NCBI GenBank assembly: GCA_942159475.1
Contig: OW804099.1
Coordinates: 15,185,999-15,249,998, forward strand
Direction: 5' to 3'
Origin: Sthenelais limicola
Lineage: Eukaryota > Annelida > Polychaeta > Phyllodocida > Sigalionidae
DNA: 64,000 nucleotides
The position numbers and the translations under genes are program-made. The notes beneath the pieces were generated by a model. The model did not search any database, had not been told where the DNA came from, and saw nothing but the letters and a program-made list of their open reading frames with translations. Below are positions 31,316 to 41,156 of this stretch, one piece after another. Positions within the stretch are counted from its first letter, which is position 1. Every line of letters begins with the position of its first letter.

Positions 31316-32153
31316 ATATATATTCACTAGTGTGTATTGACTGACCCAGCATGTATACACATGTATATTCACCAAGTGTGTATTGACTGACCGAGCATGT
31401 ATACACATGTATATTCACTAGTGTGTATTGACTGACCCAGCATGAATACACATGTATATTCACCAAGTGTGTATTGACTGACCCAGCATGAATACACATG
31501 TATATTATATATTCACAAGTGTGTATTGGCTGACCCAGCATGTATACACATGTATATTCACTAGTGTGTATTGGCTGACCCAGCATGTATACACATGTAT
31601 ATTCACTGGTGTGTATTGACTGACCCAGCATGAATACACACATATATTCACTAGTGTGTATTGGCTGACCCAGCATGTATACACATGTATATTCACTAGT
31701 GTGTATTGGCTGACCCAGCATGTATACACATGTATATTCACTAGTGTGTATTGACTGACCCAGCATGAATACACATGTATATTCACCAAGTGTGTATTGA
31801 CTGACCCAGCATGAATACACATGTATATTATATATTCACAAGTGTGTATTGGCTGACCCAGCATGTATACACATGTATATTCACTAGTGTGTATTGGCTG
31901 ACCCAGCATGTATACACATGTATATTCACTGGTGTGTATTGACTGAGCCAGCATGAATACACCTATATATATTCACTAGTGTGTATTGACTGACCCAGCA
32001 TGAATACACATGTATATTCACTAAGTGTGTATTGACTGACCCAGCATGAATAAACATGTATATTCACTAAGTGTGTATTGACTGAGCCAGCATGAATACA
32101 CATAAATATTCACTAGTGTGTATGGACTGACCCCAGTTGACCCAGCATGAATA
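31316..32153. repeat. 45-bp minisatellite, about 18 copies
   Basis: Unit tgtgtattgactgacccagc + atgaatacacatgtatattcactag. The period is a multiple of 3, giving long artefactual frames on the minus strand. The LTR element is inserted at its right end; the continuation aatacacatat resumes at 39899. Confidence 0.95.
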
Positions 32154-32704
32154 TGTAGTAACTATGTTACACACCAGAGGGTAGTAGGGTACTAAATTGC
32201 TAATATGAGTAAGGAGCCACTAGGGGAGCCACCGTTGGGGGCCACTAGGGGAGCCACCACTATCACACATGACATGGTATAATATGATAAGTTAAGGGAA
32301 AGCCAATAGGGACCTGACACTCCCATGCCATGATATGATAGGTGGGGGGAAAGACCAATAGGGACCCAACACTCCCACTATATAACCACTTGCTTGTAAT
32401 ATACCAGATCAGACGAGAGAATATAGAAGGTAGTGGTGTACGGCCTCAGGGCCTGTACACCACTGCCAGGAATACAGATTGAGTTCCTTGTTGCTTCTAC
32501 AACTTATATAATATGGTCACCAGAATTGGACTCACCATATAGCATATACATGGGCTATCACCAGCCGTTATAAGAATCCTAGGGAATACTCTAGCTACAA
32601 GCCTGCCTTCAATCTACAATGCTAATATATAACATCTAGCAATTGATATCTCCCTATACCTGAATCACCACCAATCATAAGACCCATAAGACACGCGCGT
32701 AACA
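32154..32704 (+). repeat. 5' LTR
   Basis: 551 bp, TGTAGTAAC...GTAACA. The inner TGTTAC (32167) is the inverse of the terminal GTAACA. CCAAT-like gaccaatag and TATA-like ctatataac (32378-32386) mark the U3 promoter. Confidence 0.95.
32378..32386 (+). promoter_or_regulatory. LTR TATA-like box
   Basis: ctatataac in U3; expected transcription start about 25-30 bases downstream. The same site in the 3' LTR is at 39572-39580. Confidence 0.5.
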
Positions 32705-32705
32705 C

Positions 32706-32723
32706 TGGTTGGAGAGCCCGGGA
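32706..32723 (+). promoter_or_regulatory. Primer binding site
   Basis: tggttggagagcccggga, one base after the LTR. It starts TGG as expected for the complement of a tRNA CCA end, and the complement continues into a plausible T-stem/loop (cccggg, ttcaatc-like). I could not assign the tRNA. Confidence 0.6.
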
Positions 32724-33519
32724 TTGGTGTAGTTGATGAAGGATAGGTGATGATAAAGAAGAGAAGAAGGAGGAAGGAAGCAACAGCAACATTGGTTGGA
32801 GAACCATTGTTGTGCACTTGAGTGGAGTATATCAAGGGATGGGTGTTGGAAAATAAGTTTCAAGTGGCAGTTTACCAGAATTCATGGAAATAACAGTGGA
32901 ATTCAGCCCACCTGGAATACAAAAGAAGGAATCGACCAACCAGTGTGTAAAGGCAGAAAAACGTTTGAACATTGATGGTGGGCACTGTCAGGCATTGGGG
33001 TAGGTGGGGGGGGGGGGGGGGGGCAAGGGAGGGCTATTGTTAGGCTCAATAATTTAACAATGTACAACAAATAGTTGCTTATTGGTTGATATATATGGTG
33101 GGAGGTATGCCTGGGACTGCCTCGGTCACTATCGTAGAGACCCTATTACTAGGCCTGCCACTAGTAATCAAAGGGAGACTCGTGGTGCACTGGGGGGGCT
33201 CAGGTTGGCCTTCTGCCTCTGTGTTAACCAATGTATATAGCAAAATATCTATTTATGCAAGATGTGGGGGGAGTAACGGGGGTGGGAGTAAGTTGCATTA
33301 GGTAGTTATTTTGGGGCAAATGAAAGTGTGGACTGGGGAGACCTACTCCTTGCTGCAGGGATCTATAGTGGCCTGTGAGCTGTGAGCTAAAAATAGCTAT
33401 GAGTAGCGCTGTGGATGCATGCGGCGGGGGACTGGGTCTTTTCAGGATAACAATAGCTATGGGTAGGAAGGGCAAGCTGGGAGCCTCACTGGAAACTGGG
33501 AGGTATGGGGATAGTGTGT

Positions 33520-33775
33520 TTTGTTTATCTGAGAAAAAGGGTATGAAAGTATAAAGATAGAATGTTGGAAGTATGTATAAAAAGGAGGAATAGATGCTTT
33601 GTTTATATAGGACAAGGGTATAACAGTATAAGAGAAAGGGTATGAAAGTATGAAGATAGAATGTTGGGAGTATGTTATAAGAATGAGGAATAGATGCTTT
33701 GTTTATCCGAGAAAAAGGGTATGAGAGTATGAGGGTTCAGTGCTTTGCTTATCCGAGAGAAAGGGTGGAAAGGTA
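33520..33775 (+). repeat. Leader repeats containing PPT-like motifs
   Basis: Imperfect tandem units of about 90 bp: gaatagatgctttgtttatc + cgagaaaaagggtatgaaag + tatgaagatagaatgttgg. gagaaaaaggg or a variant occurs at 33531, 33631, 33709 and 33755, nearly identical to the 3' PPT. Confidence 0.8.
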
Positions 33776-33924
33776 GCGGCAAAAGACTGGTTGTTTTGCA
33801 AAGCACAAATATGTTTTGAGGGGAAACAGGTATTGAGCAAATGTGTTACTAAACCTATGGATCTGTGTATGAGTATGAAAGGAGTGCAGGTGTGGAGTGT
33901 ATGAGAGGGGGCCTAGTTGGCTGG

Positions 33925-34055
33925 GCTAGGGCTGACAGGTCACAGGAGTAATGCTCCACAGGAATGCCTGCAGACGGTACGGGATAATTGTTAGAATGTG
34001 GATGGGTTTTTGTGTGAGTTATGGCAGTGGGTGAGAAAACATAACAATTTGAATA
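33925..34055 (+). repeat. Leader segment duplicated 3' of the envelope gene
   Basis: ctgacaggtcac..gatgctccaca..gatgggtttttgtgtgagtt..aacataacaattt recurs diverged at 38455-38550. Flanking pieces (aaaggagtgca; ggtcctggactggtc-like) also pair between 33878-34860 and 37690-37940. Confidence 0.75.
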
Positions 34056-34924
34056 TGATGGGTTGTGAACGTTAGGGAAGGATAGAGGTAGAGGAAGGAG
34101 GAGAGATACAGGCAGAAATAGCAGGTTACTGTGAAGGAAAGGGGACTGGAAGAGAATGGACACCATATGAATATATATGGTGTTTGCCCTCCATTAATCA
34201 CTTTTAATAAATAATGAATTATTTGGTTATAATTAATCTACCTTTCTGGAGGCAGTGGGTGGGCATTGGCAGTCCCCCTATTGCACATGTCAAGACTAGA
34301 GGGGGGTTGCCTAAAATTAGTTGGCAAGTTACCCTTCTGTGACAGTGTGTTGGTTATAGCTCACCACGGCCTTAGGGTGTATTGGCCTAGTAGGAGCCTA
34401 ATGTACTTGGAGGTCGGTGAGGAGAGGGACAGCAGCTGACTGAATAAGTGATCTCAACTGCTGAGGGGGGGGGGGGGGGGGGGGAAATGCCAGTTCCTGC
34501 TCAGACTGTTTGAAAATTAAGAATCCTAAATGTTAATGGACAGGCCTGGAATGTCTGGAAGGTGGAGCTAATGAAGCAAGGCAGTTGAATAAAAATAGAC
34601 GCAGCAATTGGGGCTCAAGCATTCTGCACCCATAAGGAGCTTGCAAGTAGTTGGGGGGGTGTTCTAAAAATTGCAAGGCAGGCCCCGTGCGCATAAAGGG
34701 GCTAGGTGGGGATTATGCAGAATCTCCTCTAGCGGGGGCAGGTCAGGAGCTGGGACAATCGCACCCTAACTAAGAGTGGGATGAGCAGAAGGCTTGGAGG
34801 GGGAGGGGGGAACGGAATAAGCCCAATGGTCTTGAACTGGTCTGGTTTCATATAGGCTCAGCACAGCCAGAGGGGGAGCATCACTTCGCTTGTGTCGAGG
34901 CATCAGGAACATACTTGCATATAG

Positions 34925-37303
34925 GGGAATTTGAGACTTAATTATGGAGTGGTGTTTGCTGATCATGGTACACTTATAGCAGGGGTGGAAACTTTGAGTT
35001 TAGGCTTCCGTTCTGAGCTGAATATTATACCTCCACAGCCGATCCAGATAGTTAAGGGAGAATGGCCAAAAGGTTATGAAATGGTGGGGGAGTCTTTAGA
35101 CAAGTATATCAGGGAGCTACATTCGAGGGCCGCAAGGGAGTATGAGCGTGCAAATCACTTGAGAAATATTTTGCAGCGCCCTAAACGATTAAAAAGAAAT
35201 TATCTGGCCCCGTTTGGGAAAATTGTGGCTGGGATTCTCGATCTATCAACTAACTCTGATTTAAGAAACGTAGAAAGACACATTATTCATAGGCTTGCAC
35301 CAGGGATAATAAGAAACCCACACCTGAGGGATGAGGCTCTCATGAAGTTAGTGGCCAATTCCAATATCATATTTAGGTTCCTAAGATCGCATGTAAACGA
35401 ATCAATAAGCGCCATGGATGAATTAGAAGATAAATGGCTACGCTTTGCGAATAAGACGGCTCAATTATCGGACATAATGCACGAGGAAGTGGACTCACAG
35501 GGGAGAATCCAACAGCAGCTCCAAGGCTCAATTTTGGAATGCCTGGCGATAAGAAATTACATTGAAGATATAACGATAGTGGGTGATGTCTTGGAAACAT
35601 TAAGAGAGGGAAAAATACATGAGTCACTTGCCAAGGTATTTATGGAAAGTCAGTGGGAAGAGAGAGTGAGACAGGTATTAGGAGATAACAGCACTTTGAA
35701 CATTTTGGGGGATTATATCGACTGGAATACTAACGTTGGGGTACAGATAGGGCCCAACAATACGATCAACATACTGGTACCAATTTCCCTAGCAAACGAT
35801 TCGGAGCCCCTTCAGTTGTATGAAATGGAGGTGTTTGATACGCCATTGCATGTGCACAGGGAATCTCAGGATGGATGCACACGATTGAGATCGGCCACAC
35901 AACGCATGTTGGCCCAACGCGGCTCAGGGGAATTAATGGAGGTAGACGCCATTGAATTAATGCAATGTACTAAAAAAGGGAGCTATATATGTCCATTCAC
36001 CTTCATAGATAATTCAGGAAAGGATGAGGACTGCATGATCGCTTTATTTAATGACCATAGTGCCAATGTTCTTAGGTATTGCATGTTTGACATGTACTTG
36101 AAGAAAAGGGCGCCAGACATTGTTAAAAATGTGGAGGGGTCAACGTACTTGCTTATAAATAAGGGACCCAAGGGGTTACTGACATGCAAAAATAGTACAA
36201 GGCAGGTCAATATCGTGGGGATCACTGTGTTCGAGGTGTCCTGCGGATGCACCCTGCAGATTGACCACCATAGATTGGCACCAAAGGAGCTGACGTGTAG
36301 AGAATTAAGTGGGGTAGAGGTTTCTGTGGCGCATGGGTTTAATTTGGCATTTGCAAGAAGTTTTGGTATACCGGTGGGAAACTTTTCGGGAGAAAGCCTC
36401 ACTAATTTCTTAGTACATTTAAATTTGCCAACAGGTAAGGAACTAGGGAAAATGCTAACAGCAATGTCCCCCCAGCAGTTTGCAAAAGGAATGGAGGTAA
36501 ATAAGGTTGCGAGAGAAATTAAGAGTAACATGGAGCAAGGTGAAGCATGGCAATATAAAGCATGGCGAGATCTAACAGATCTAACTGTAACGCCGCAGGT
36601 ACCACTGGTATTCTGGCTAATAGAAATGATACATGTATTAATAACCATTTATCTTTGCTATAGAATTTTCAGAATGCTCGCGATCATTGGATCGTTAAAA
36701 GGGGCGTTGGCAGGGAAGATCGGCTCAACCCTGGAACTATTTCCAGAAGATAGTTGGGGCAAGATCGAATGGGGAACACAAGGCCCCGCCCTGAACTCAG
36801 ATTCACTTGAAGCAGGCAAGTCTGGGGAATGGCCGTCATATGGTACGATGCTGGCAGGACTAGTAGTAGTATACGTGTTGGGACAAATAATACGACGGAT
36901 CTGTAATGGGTGTGGATGTAGAAAAGCTCGAGGCCATAACACGGCAGGACACACAATACTTAGCCTCCGTGTACAGGAGGGAGAGAAGCGGTATGCTCTT
37001 TTCCTGTGTAAATTGGTATATCCAGTGGAGGTACTCAGATCGGCCACGCCACCTGTCGTCACGGGAATGGTAGCAAAACAGGTTTGCTGCTCGTTCAGGA
37101 CAGTTGTTCGACTTAGGTGGCTTGGGGGCCTAGAGGTAGAAAATGCTGGTTCAGCAGAAACGGTCGAGTTGCCAGAAGAAATAGTATTCTGGTCACTAAG
37201 ACCTGCAGAAAAGATCGAGCTTCTTAACTCCACTTCCAACAGCCGACTCCTGGTAGCCACTAATCTCCATGGAAATGAAGCAGCTGTTGGTTCAAAACTA
37301 TAA
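34925..37303 (+). CDS. env: Envelope fusion glycoprotein-like protein (F-type, errantivirus-like)
   Basis: Open for about 790 codons to the stop at 37303. Class I fusion-protein layout: an F2-like N-terminal part, overlapping furin sites RPKR/RLKR at about residues 83-89, then a hydrophobic Gly-rich segment typical of a fusion peptide, a helical region (110-250), a Cys-rich ectodomain (Cys at 204, 316, 346, 354, 368, 384, 419, 438, 440, 456), several N-x-S/T sites, and a transmembrane segment at about 558-577. A second hydrophobic stretch (638-655) and a long tail follow. The frame begins after a TAG whose AG (34923-34924) could be a splice acceptor; the first ATG is only at 35081. A signal peptide is therefore probably supplied by an upstream exon. 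The frame is intact. Confidence 0.85.
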   Translation, partial: GNLRLNYGVVFADHGTLIAGVETLSLGFRSELNIIPPQPIQIVKGEWPKGYEMVGESLDKYIRELHSRAAREYERANHLRNILQRPKRLKRNYLAPFGKIVAGILDLSTNSDLRNVERHIIHRLAPGIIRNPHLRDEALMKLVANSNIIFRFLRSHVNESISAMDELEDKWLRFANKTAQLSDIMHEEVDSQGRIQQQLQGSILECLAIRNYIEDITIVGDVLETLREGKIHESLAKVFMESQWEERVRQVLGDNSTLNILGDYIDWNTNVGVQIGPNNTINILVPISLANDSEPLQLYEMEVFDTPLHVHRESQDGCTRLRSATQRMLAQRGSGELMEVDAIELMQCTKKGSYICPFTFIDNSGKDEDCMIALFNDHSANVLRYCMFDMYLKKRAPDIVKNVEGSTYLLINKGPKGLLTCKNSTRQVNIVGITVFEVSCGCTLQIDHHRLAPKELTCRELSGVEVSVAHGFNLAFARSFGIPVGNFSGESLTNFLVHLNLPTGKELGKMLTAMSPQQFAKGMEVNKVAREIKSNMEQGEAWQYKAWRDLTDLTVTPQVPLVFWLIEMIHVLITIYLCYRIFRMLAIIGSLKGALAGKIGSTLELFPEDSWGKIEWGTQGPALNSDSLEAGKSGEWPSYGTMLAGLVVVYVLGQIIRRICNGCGCRKARGHNTAGHTILSLRVQEGEKRYALFLCKLVYPVEVLRSATPPVVTGMVAKQVCCSFRTVVRLRWLGGLEVENAGSAETVELPEEIVFWSLRPAEKIELLNSTSNSRLLVATNLHGNEAAVGSKL

Positions 37304-39333
37304 AAACGTAAGTAGGTAGGGTGTTGCGCATGCGAGGGGACCTGCAAAACTTCTTCAAGTTGGTATCATACAGATTTTCTTTAATTAAAACAGAAAATAC
37401 TATAACTATTGGTGGAATATTGAATAATGCATGGCTGCCATAGGCAGAACAAAAGGCCCCTCTAGGGACTAATGAAAGGTAATAATAATGCATGTAAATA
37501 TAACATAAAAACCACAAATTAATGGTTGTAACCTCCCCTGATCTTTAACATATGTATGACTGAAGGAGAGTGAATGAAGCATCACTTAATGGGATAATCA
37601 GTGTTGGTAATATAAATCTGTGTATGACCTGTAAAGGAATGTATACGGTGTCTAAATCCTCCCATTTATGACTCATTACAGAAGAAGAATGCCCAAAGGT
37701 CCTGGACTGGTCCGACTCAGCTTAGGTTCAGTGCAACAGGGATTGACAACAATTTGCTTGTCTTGGTGCTGGGCAAGGTGGCCTATTGGAGATAGAACAG
37801 CTGGTGTTGCAATACATTTTTCACTGGGCTGGTGGTAGTTATCATGGGGGCTTGATATAGGAGAAGTAGAAGTGAACTTTTCAGATAGTTCCAACAGGAC
37901 TGGAGGGTGTGCAGGACGAAAATAGGTACGAAAGGAGTGCATGTGTGGGGAAGCTGGAAGTGGAATGATTAGTAATGAATAAAAGATGATTGGTATGATA
38001 ATGATTGTATTGATTCACATAATCACTGAGTGTATAGTGTTAAGTTGTTCGTGTGTTGGTGTTTTGAGCTTGGCAGGGGGTGTATTGAAAAGAACTGGGG
38101 TACATGAACAATACTAACCGTGACTCCAGGGAAATAAAGAGGGACAGAGAGGCAACAGAAACAAACAAATACAGGAGATCAAGGAAGAAACAGGGACAAA
38201 ATAAGAAATGGGAAGGAAATTGTGTGGTGTTATCTGTACTGTAAGCATACAAGTAAGTGAATATTACATCAAACTGAAGAAACCAACTCCAAAATTTAAC
38301 TCCACTACCCATGCTACATTGGATATGCTCTCCCTGGGCTGTGCGTTATGATGATGGACTGCCAGTCTACCCAGCTGCTCACCCACCTATTAGTTGGGAC
38401 CCATTACTGATAGTGGGCCGGCTTGTCTAACATAGGTGATTGTTGTGGGTTGGAACTGACAGGTCACGTGATTGATGCTCCACAAATATGCCTTCAGGTC
38501 GATGGGTTTGTGTGTGAGTTGTGTTGTCAGTAAGAAACATAACAATTTTACTTGCTGCCTATTTACCTCAACCGTTATTGCTCAACGTTTGCTACCATCA
38601 AGCTGGTTCTTCAACATGGGACTGATTAGGGTATCTTTCAAATGATGTTGCTCGGACGATTCAGACAATTACCCTGGGACACAATAATTTTAATCTCCCT
38701 GGAGAGACGCACTTTAATCGAATTTATTGGTATCCTATTTCGGGGTGATTTTTATTCTCACTGGAGATTAATTTATTTATATTGCTGTATGATAGGAGGG
38801 GAATTTACTCACTTTGGTTTGCCTTCTTGTGCGTGTGCCTTTTCAAGCTTGTGTACTACAGATGTTTTCCTGGGACTATAGCTCCTCAACCGTTATTGCT
38901 ACCATCTGGCTAGTTCTATCTCAGTTGCTGAACTTGAGGTGCTAATGACATTGTAGATTAAAAACTGAGAAATTTGTATGAAAACCATCGGTGCAAGGAT
39001 AAGTGCCCAGGAACTGCCTCAAAGAATCATCTATAATATTTGTGGTTTATTGTTTGGTTTCCTTATCAAATCTTACTCGGACAATTCGGACAATTACCCT
39101 GGAAATTAGTCAATGGAGTTGGTGCTGTTTGTCCTTTGTACTTTGCCCTATTTTCCATCAATATTATCACATGAACGCGTGCGCGTGAGCGATTTGATTT
39201 GTTAAGATGAAACCATTATAACTATTATGTATAATCATTCACCAAAAATAATGTCGCTGGAATTTATCGAGTGTTGGGATGTGTCGGGATTATTCTTTTC
39301 TTTAGGAATTTTTACTTGAAATTTTTGCTTATC
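37304..39333 (+). other. Non-coding 3' part of the LTR element
   Basis: No long ORF. Contains the diverged copy of leader sequence (37690-37940; 38455-38550) and a local duplication: ctcaaccgttattgct..accatc..gctggttct and tcggac(a/g)attc(a/g)gacaattaccctgg appear at 38568-38690 and again across 38884-39110. Confidence 0.6.
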
Positions 39334-39347
39334 GAGAAAAAGGGTAG
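39334..39347 (+). promoter_or_regulatory. Polypurine tract
   Basis: gagaaaaagggtag directly before the 3' LTR; primer for plus-strand DNA synthesis. Confidence 0.85.
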
Positions 39348-39898
39348 TGTAGTAACTATGTTACACACCAGAGGGTAGTAGGGTACTAAATTGCTAATAT
39401 GAGTAAGGAGCCACTAGGGGAGCCACCGTTGGGGGCCACTAGGGGAGCCACCACTATCACACATGACATGGTATAATATGATAAGTTAAGGGAAAGCCAA
39501 TAGGGACCTGACACTCCCATGCCATGATATGATAGGTGGGGGGAAAGACCAATAGGGACCCAACACTCCCACTATATAACCACTTGCTTGTAATATACCA
39601 GATCAGACGAGAGAATATAGAAGGTAGTGGTGTACGGCCTCAGGGCCTGTACACCACTGCCAGGAATACAGATTGAGTTCCTTGTTGCTTCTACAACTTA
39701 TATAATATGGTCACCAGAATTGGACTCACCATATAGCATATACATGGGCTATCACCAGCCGTTATAAGAATCCTAGGGAATACTCTAGCTACAAGCCTGC
39801 CTTCAATCTACAATGCTAATATATAACATCTAGCAATTGATATCTCCCTATACCTGAATCACCACCAATCATAAGACCCATAAGACACGCGCGTAACA
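39348..39898 (+). repeat. 3' LTR
   Basis: 551 bp; no difference from 32154-32704 found by eye. Followed by the target duplication aata and the remainder of the minisatellite unit. Confidence 0.95.
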
Positions 39899-40329
39899 AA
39901 TACACATATCCGGCTACCCCTATTATTAGGTAGATTAATGAGTGTAACAATAGAATACACAACCCAAATACGCAATACACACAGCCCCCCCCCCCCCCAA
40001 CCCCAAACAAGCCAAGTGTATACATGTAAAATGAAAACATGAACTGCCCCCTCCCCCCCCCCCCCCCCCCACCAGCCTAAGCCTTATAATATAGGTTACA
40101 AAGTTAAAGTTAAACCGACGCGGGAGAGCTAACTGTCACTAACACTGCCATGACCTATCGCTCTGATGTAGTTCACGCAATAGTACATAGAAAATATATA
40201 AATACATAAGTGAATAATTACCAAACAAATGACGAACTTGTCAGTCCCAAATTAAAACGTGAGTTTGTATCAATGTGCCGCTATTTTCGTCGTCAATCGG
40301 TTCTAAACATGTCGTAAATCTTGTAAATA

Positions 40330-40440
40330 GATTGTCGTAATAAGCCCCAGGACTTCCGGCCAGACCGGAACTAAGATGGCGTCGATTGTTTATTAAATGC
40401 ATCTTTGTAAAGTTCTTGACTTCTTTTTCGTCCAATATTA
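40330..40440. promoter_or_regulatory. Promoter-like CpG patch (ETS and YY1 motifs)
   Basis: gacttccggccagaccggaactaagatggcgtcg combines two ETS-type sites (acttccgg, ccggaa) with a YY1-like aagatggcg, a common arrangement at animal housekeeping start sites. A minus-strand frame (40241-40408) overlaps it. Direction and target gene are unknown. Confidence 0.4.
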
Positions 40441-40907
40441 TGGATTTCTGACTGTGTAGCCTATCGAACCTGGCTCAAATCAATGGTGGGTACTTGTCAC
40501 GTCACTAGAGTTAGACTTGCGCTGAATTATAGCGTCAACTAACCTGGCCTGGGATTCGAATCCTTTCAATTTTTAATCCCAGGGGCAGGGAAACAGTACC
40601 GTAATTATCTCTCGCAGCTACTCAGCTAGTAGTCCGGGGTGCGGGAGGATACGGGGACGGAAACTCTGTCTACTCAGCTAGGGCCTAGGCCTACGGCTAG
40701 GCATGAAGGTATTACTAGAGCATGTCCTATAGTATGAATATAAAATGGATCGTTGGAACTACATAGACATGAACTGTTAGGGCATTACCCTTATAATTTA
40801 TATCCGTCTCAGTGCCGTAACCAGGCTTCCAAGGGGGGTTGTTCTTAAACAAATAACCCCAGCAGCTTTAATTGCTACAGGTGATTTTTTATTATTATTT
40901 TATTCAG

Positions 40908-41141
40908 GCCGAGATCATATTTAATAATAACGCTCTATCCTTCAAAGATGACATCAGGCATTGTGTTAATGAATTGATTTATAGAGATGCTGTATCCCGG
41001 GTGTTGTATGCACTCGAGTCACTCAGGTGCCTTCATCTTTCATCTTTCCCATTTTCTTCTAATCTAATATATCGATCTCGATCAATGCTCACTGACACAT
41101 TTGTATATATGGTTTCAGGACACAACGAGCAATTTATCTGA
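40908..41141 (+). CDS. Possible terminal exon, unknown product
   Basis: Strong acceptor (ttttttattattattttattcag) then 77 codons in one frame: AEIIFNNNALSFKDDIRH ... to a TGA that overlaps aataaag. The polypyrimidine tract, open frame and polyadenylation signal fit a last exon of a + strand gene, but no upstream exon or homology is recognised. A retrocopy tail is the alternative. Confidence 0.3.
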   Translation, partial: AEIIFNNNALSFKDDIRHCVNELIYRDAVSRVLYALESLRCLHLSSFPFSSNLIYRSRSMLTDTFVYMVSGHNEQFI

Positions 41142-41156
41142 ATAAAGATTTTTTTT

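Larger units (their letters stand above)
32154..39898 (+). mobile_element. LTR retroelement carrying only an envelope-like ORF (7,745 bp)
   Basis: Two 551-bp LTRs that look identical by eye, each TG...CA, flanked by a 4-bp duplication aata (32150-32153 and 39899-39902). A PBS-like sequence follows the 5' LTR and a polypurine tract precedes the 3' LTR. Internal DNA: 2.2 kb non-coding leader, a 2.4-kb envelope ORF, 2.0 kb non-coding. No reverse transcriptase, integrase, protease or gag signature on either strand. Target-duplication length and an F-type envelope fit a Ty3/gypsy errantivirus-like lineage. Identical LTRs imply recent insertion. It must have been mobilised in trans. Confidence 0.9.

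Noticed and set aside
31239..31954. Frames of up to 193 codons
   Set aside because: A 45-bp minisatellite keeps several frames open; all translate to a 15-residue repeat.
32706..32723. Assigning a specific tRNA primer
   Set aside because: The complement looks like a tRNA 3' end, but its acceptor sequence did not match a tRNA I could name with confidence.
34931..34933. TTG as start of the envelope protein
   Set aside because: Non-AUG, and the conserved region probably comes from a spliced exon; treated as 5' partial.
35983..37347. Minus-strand frames of about 220 codons opposite the envelope gene
   Set aside because: Shadows of the envelope ORF; no motifs.
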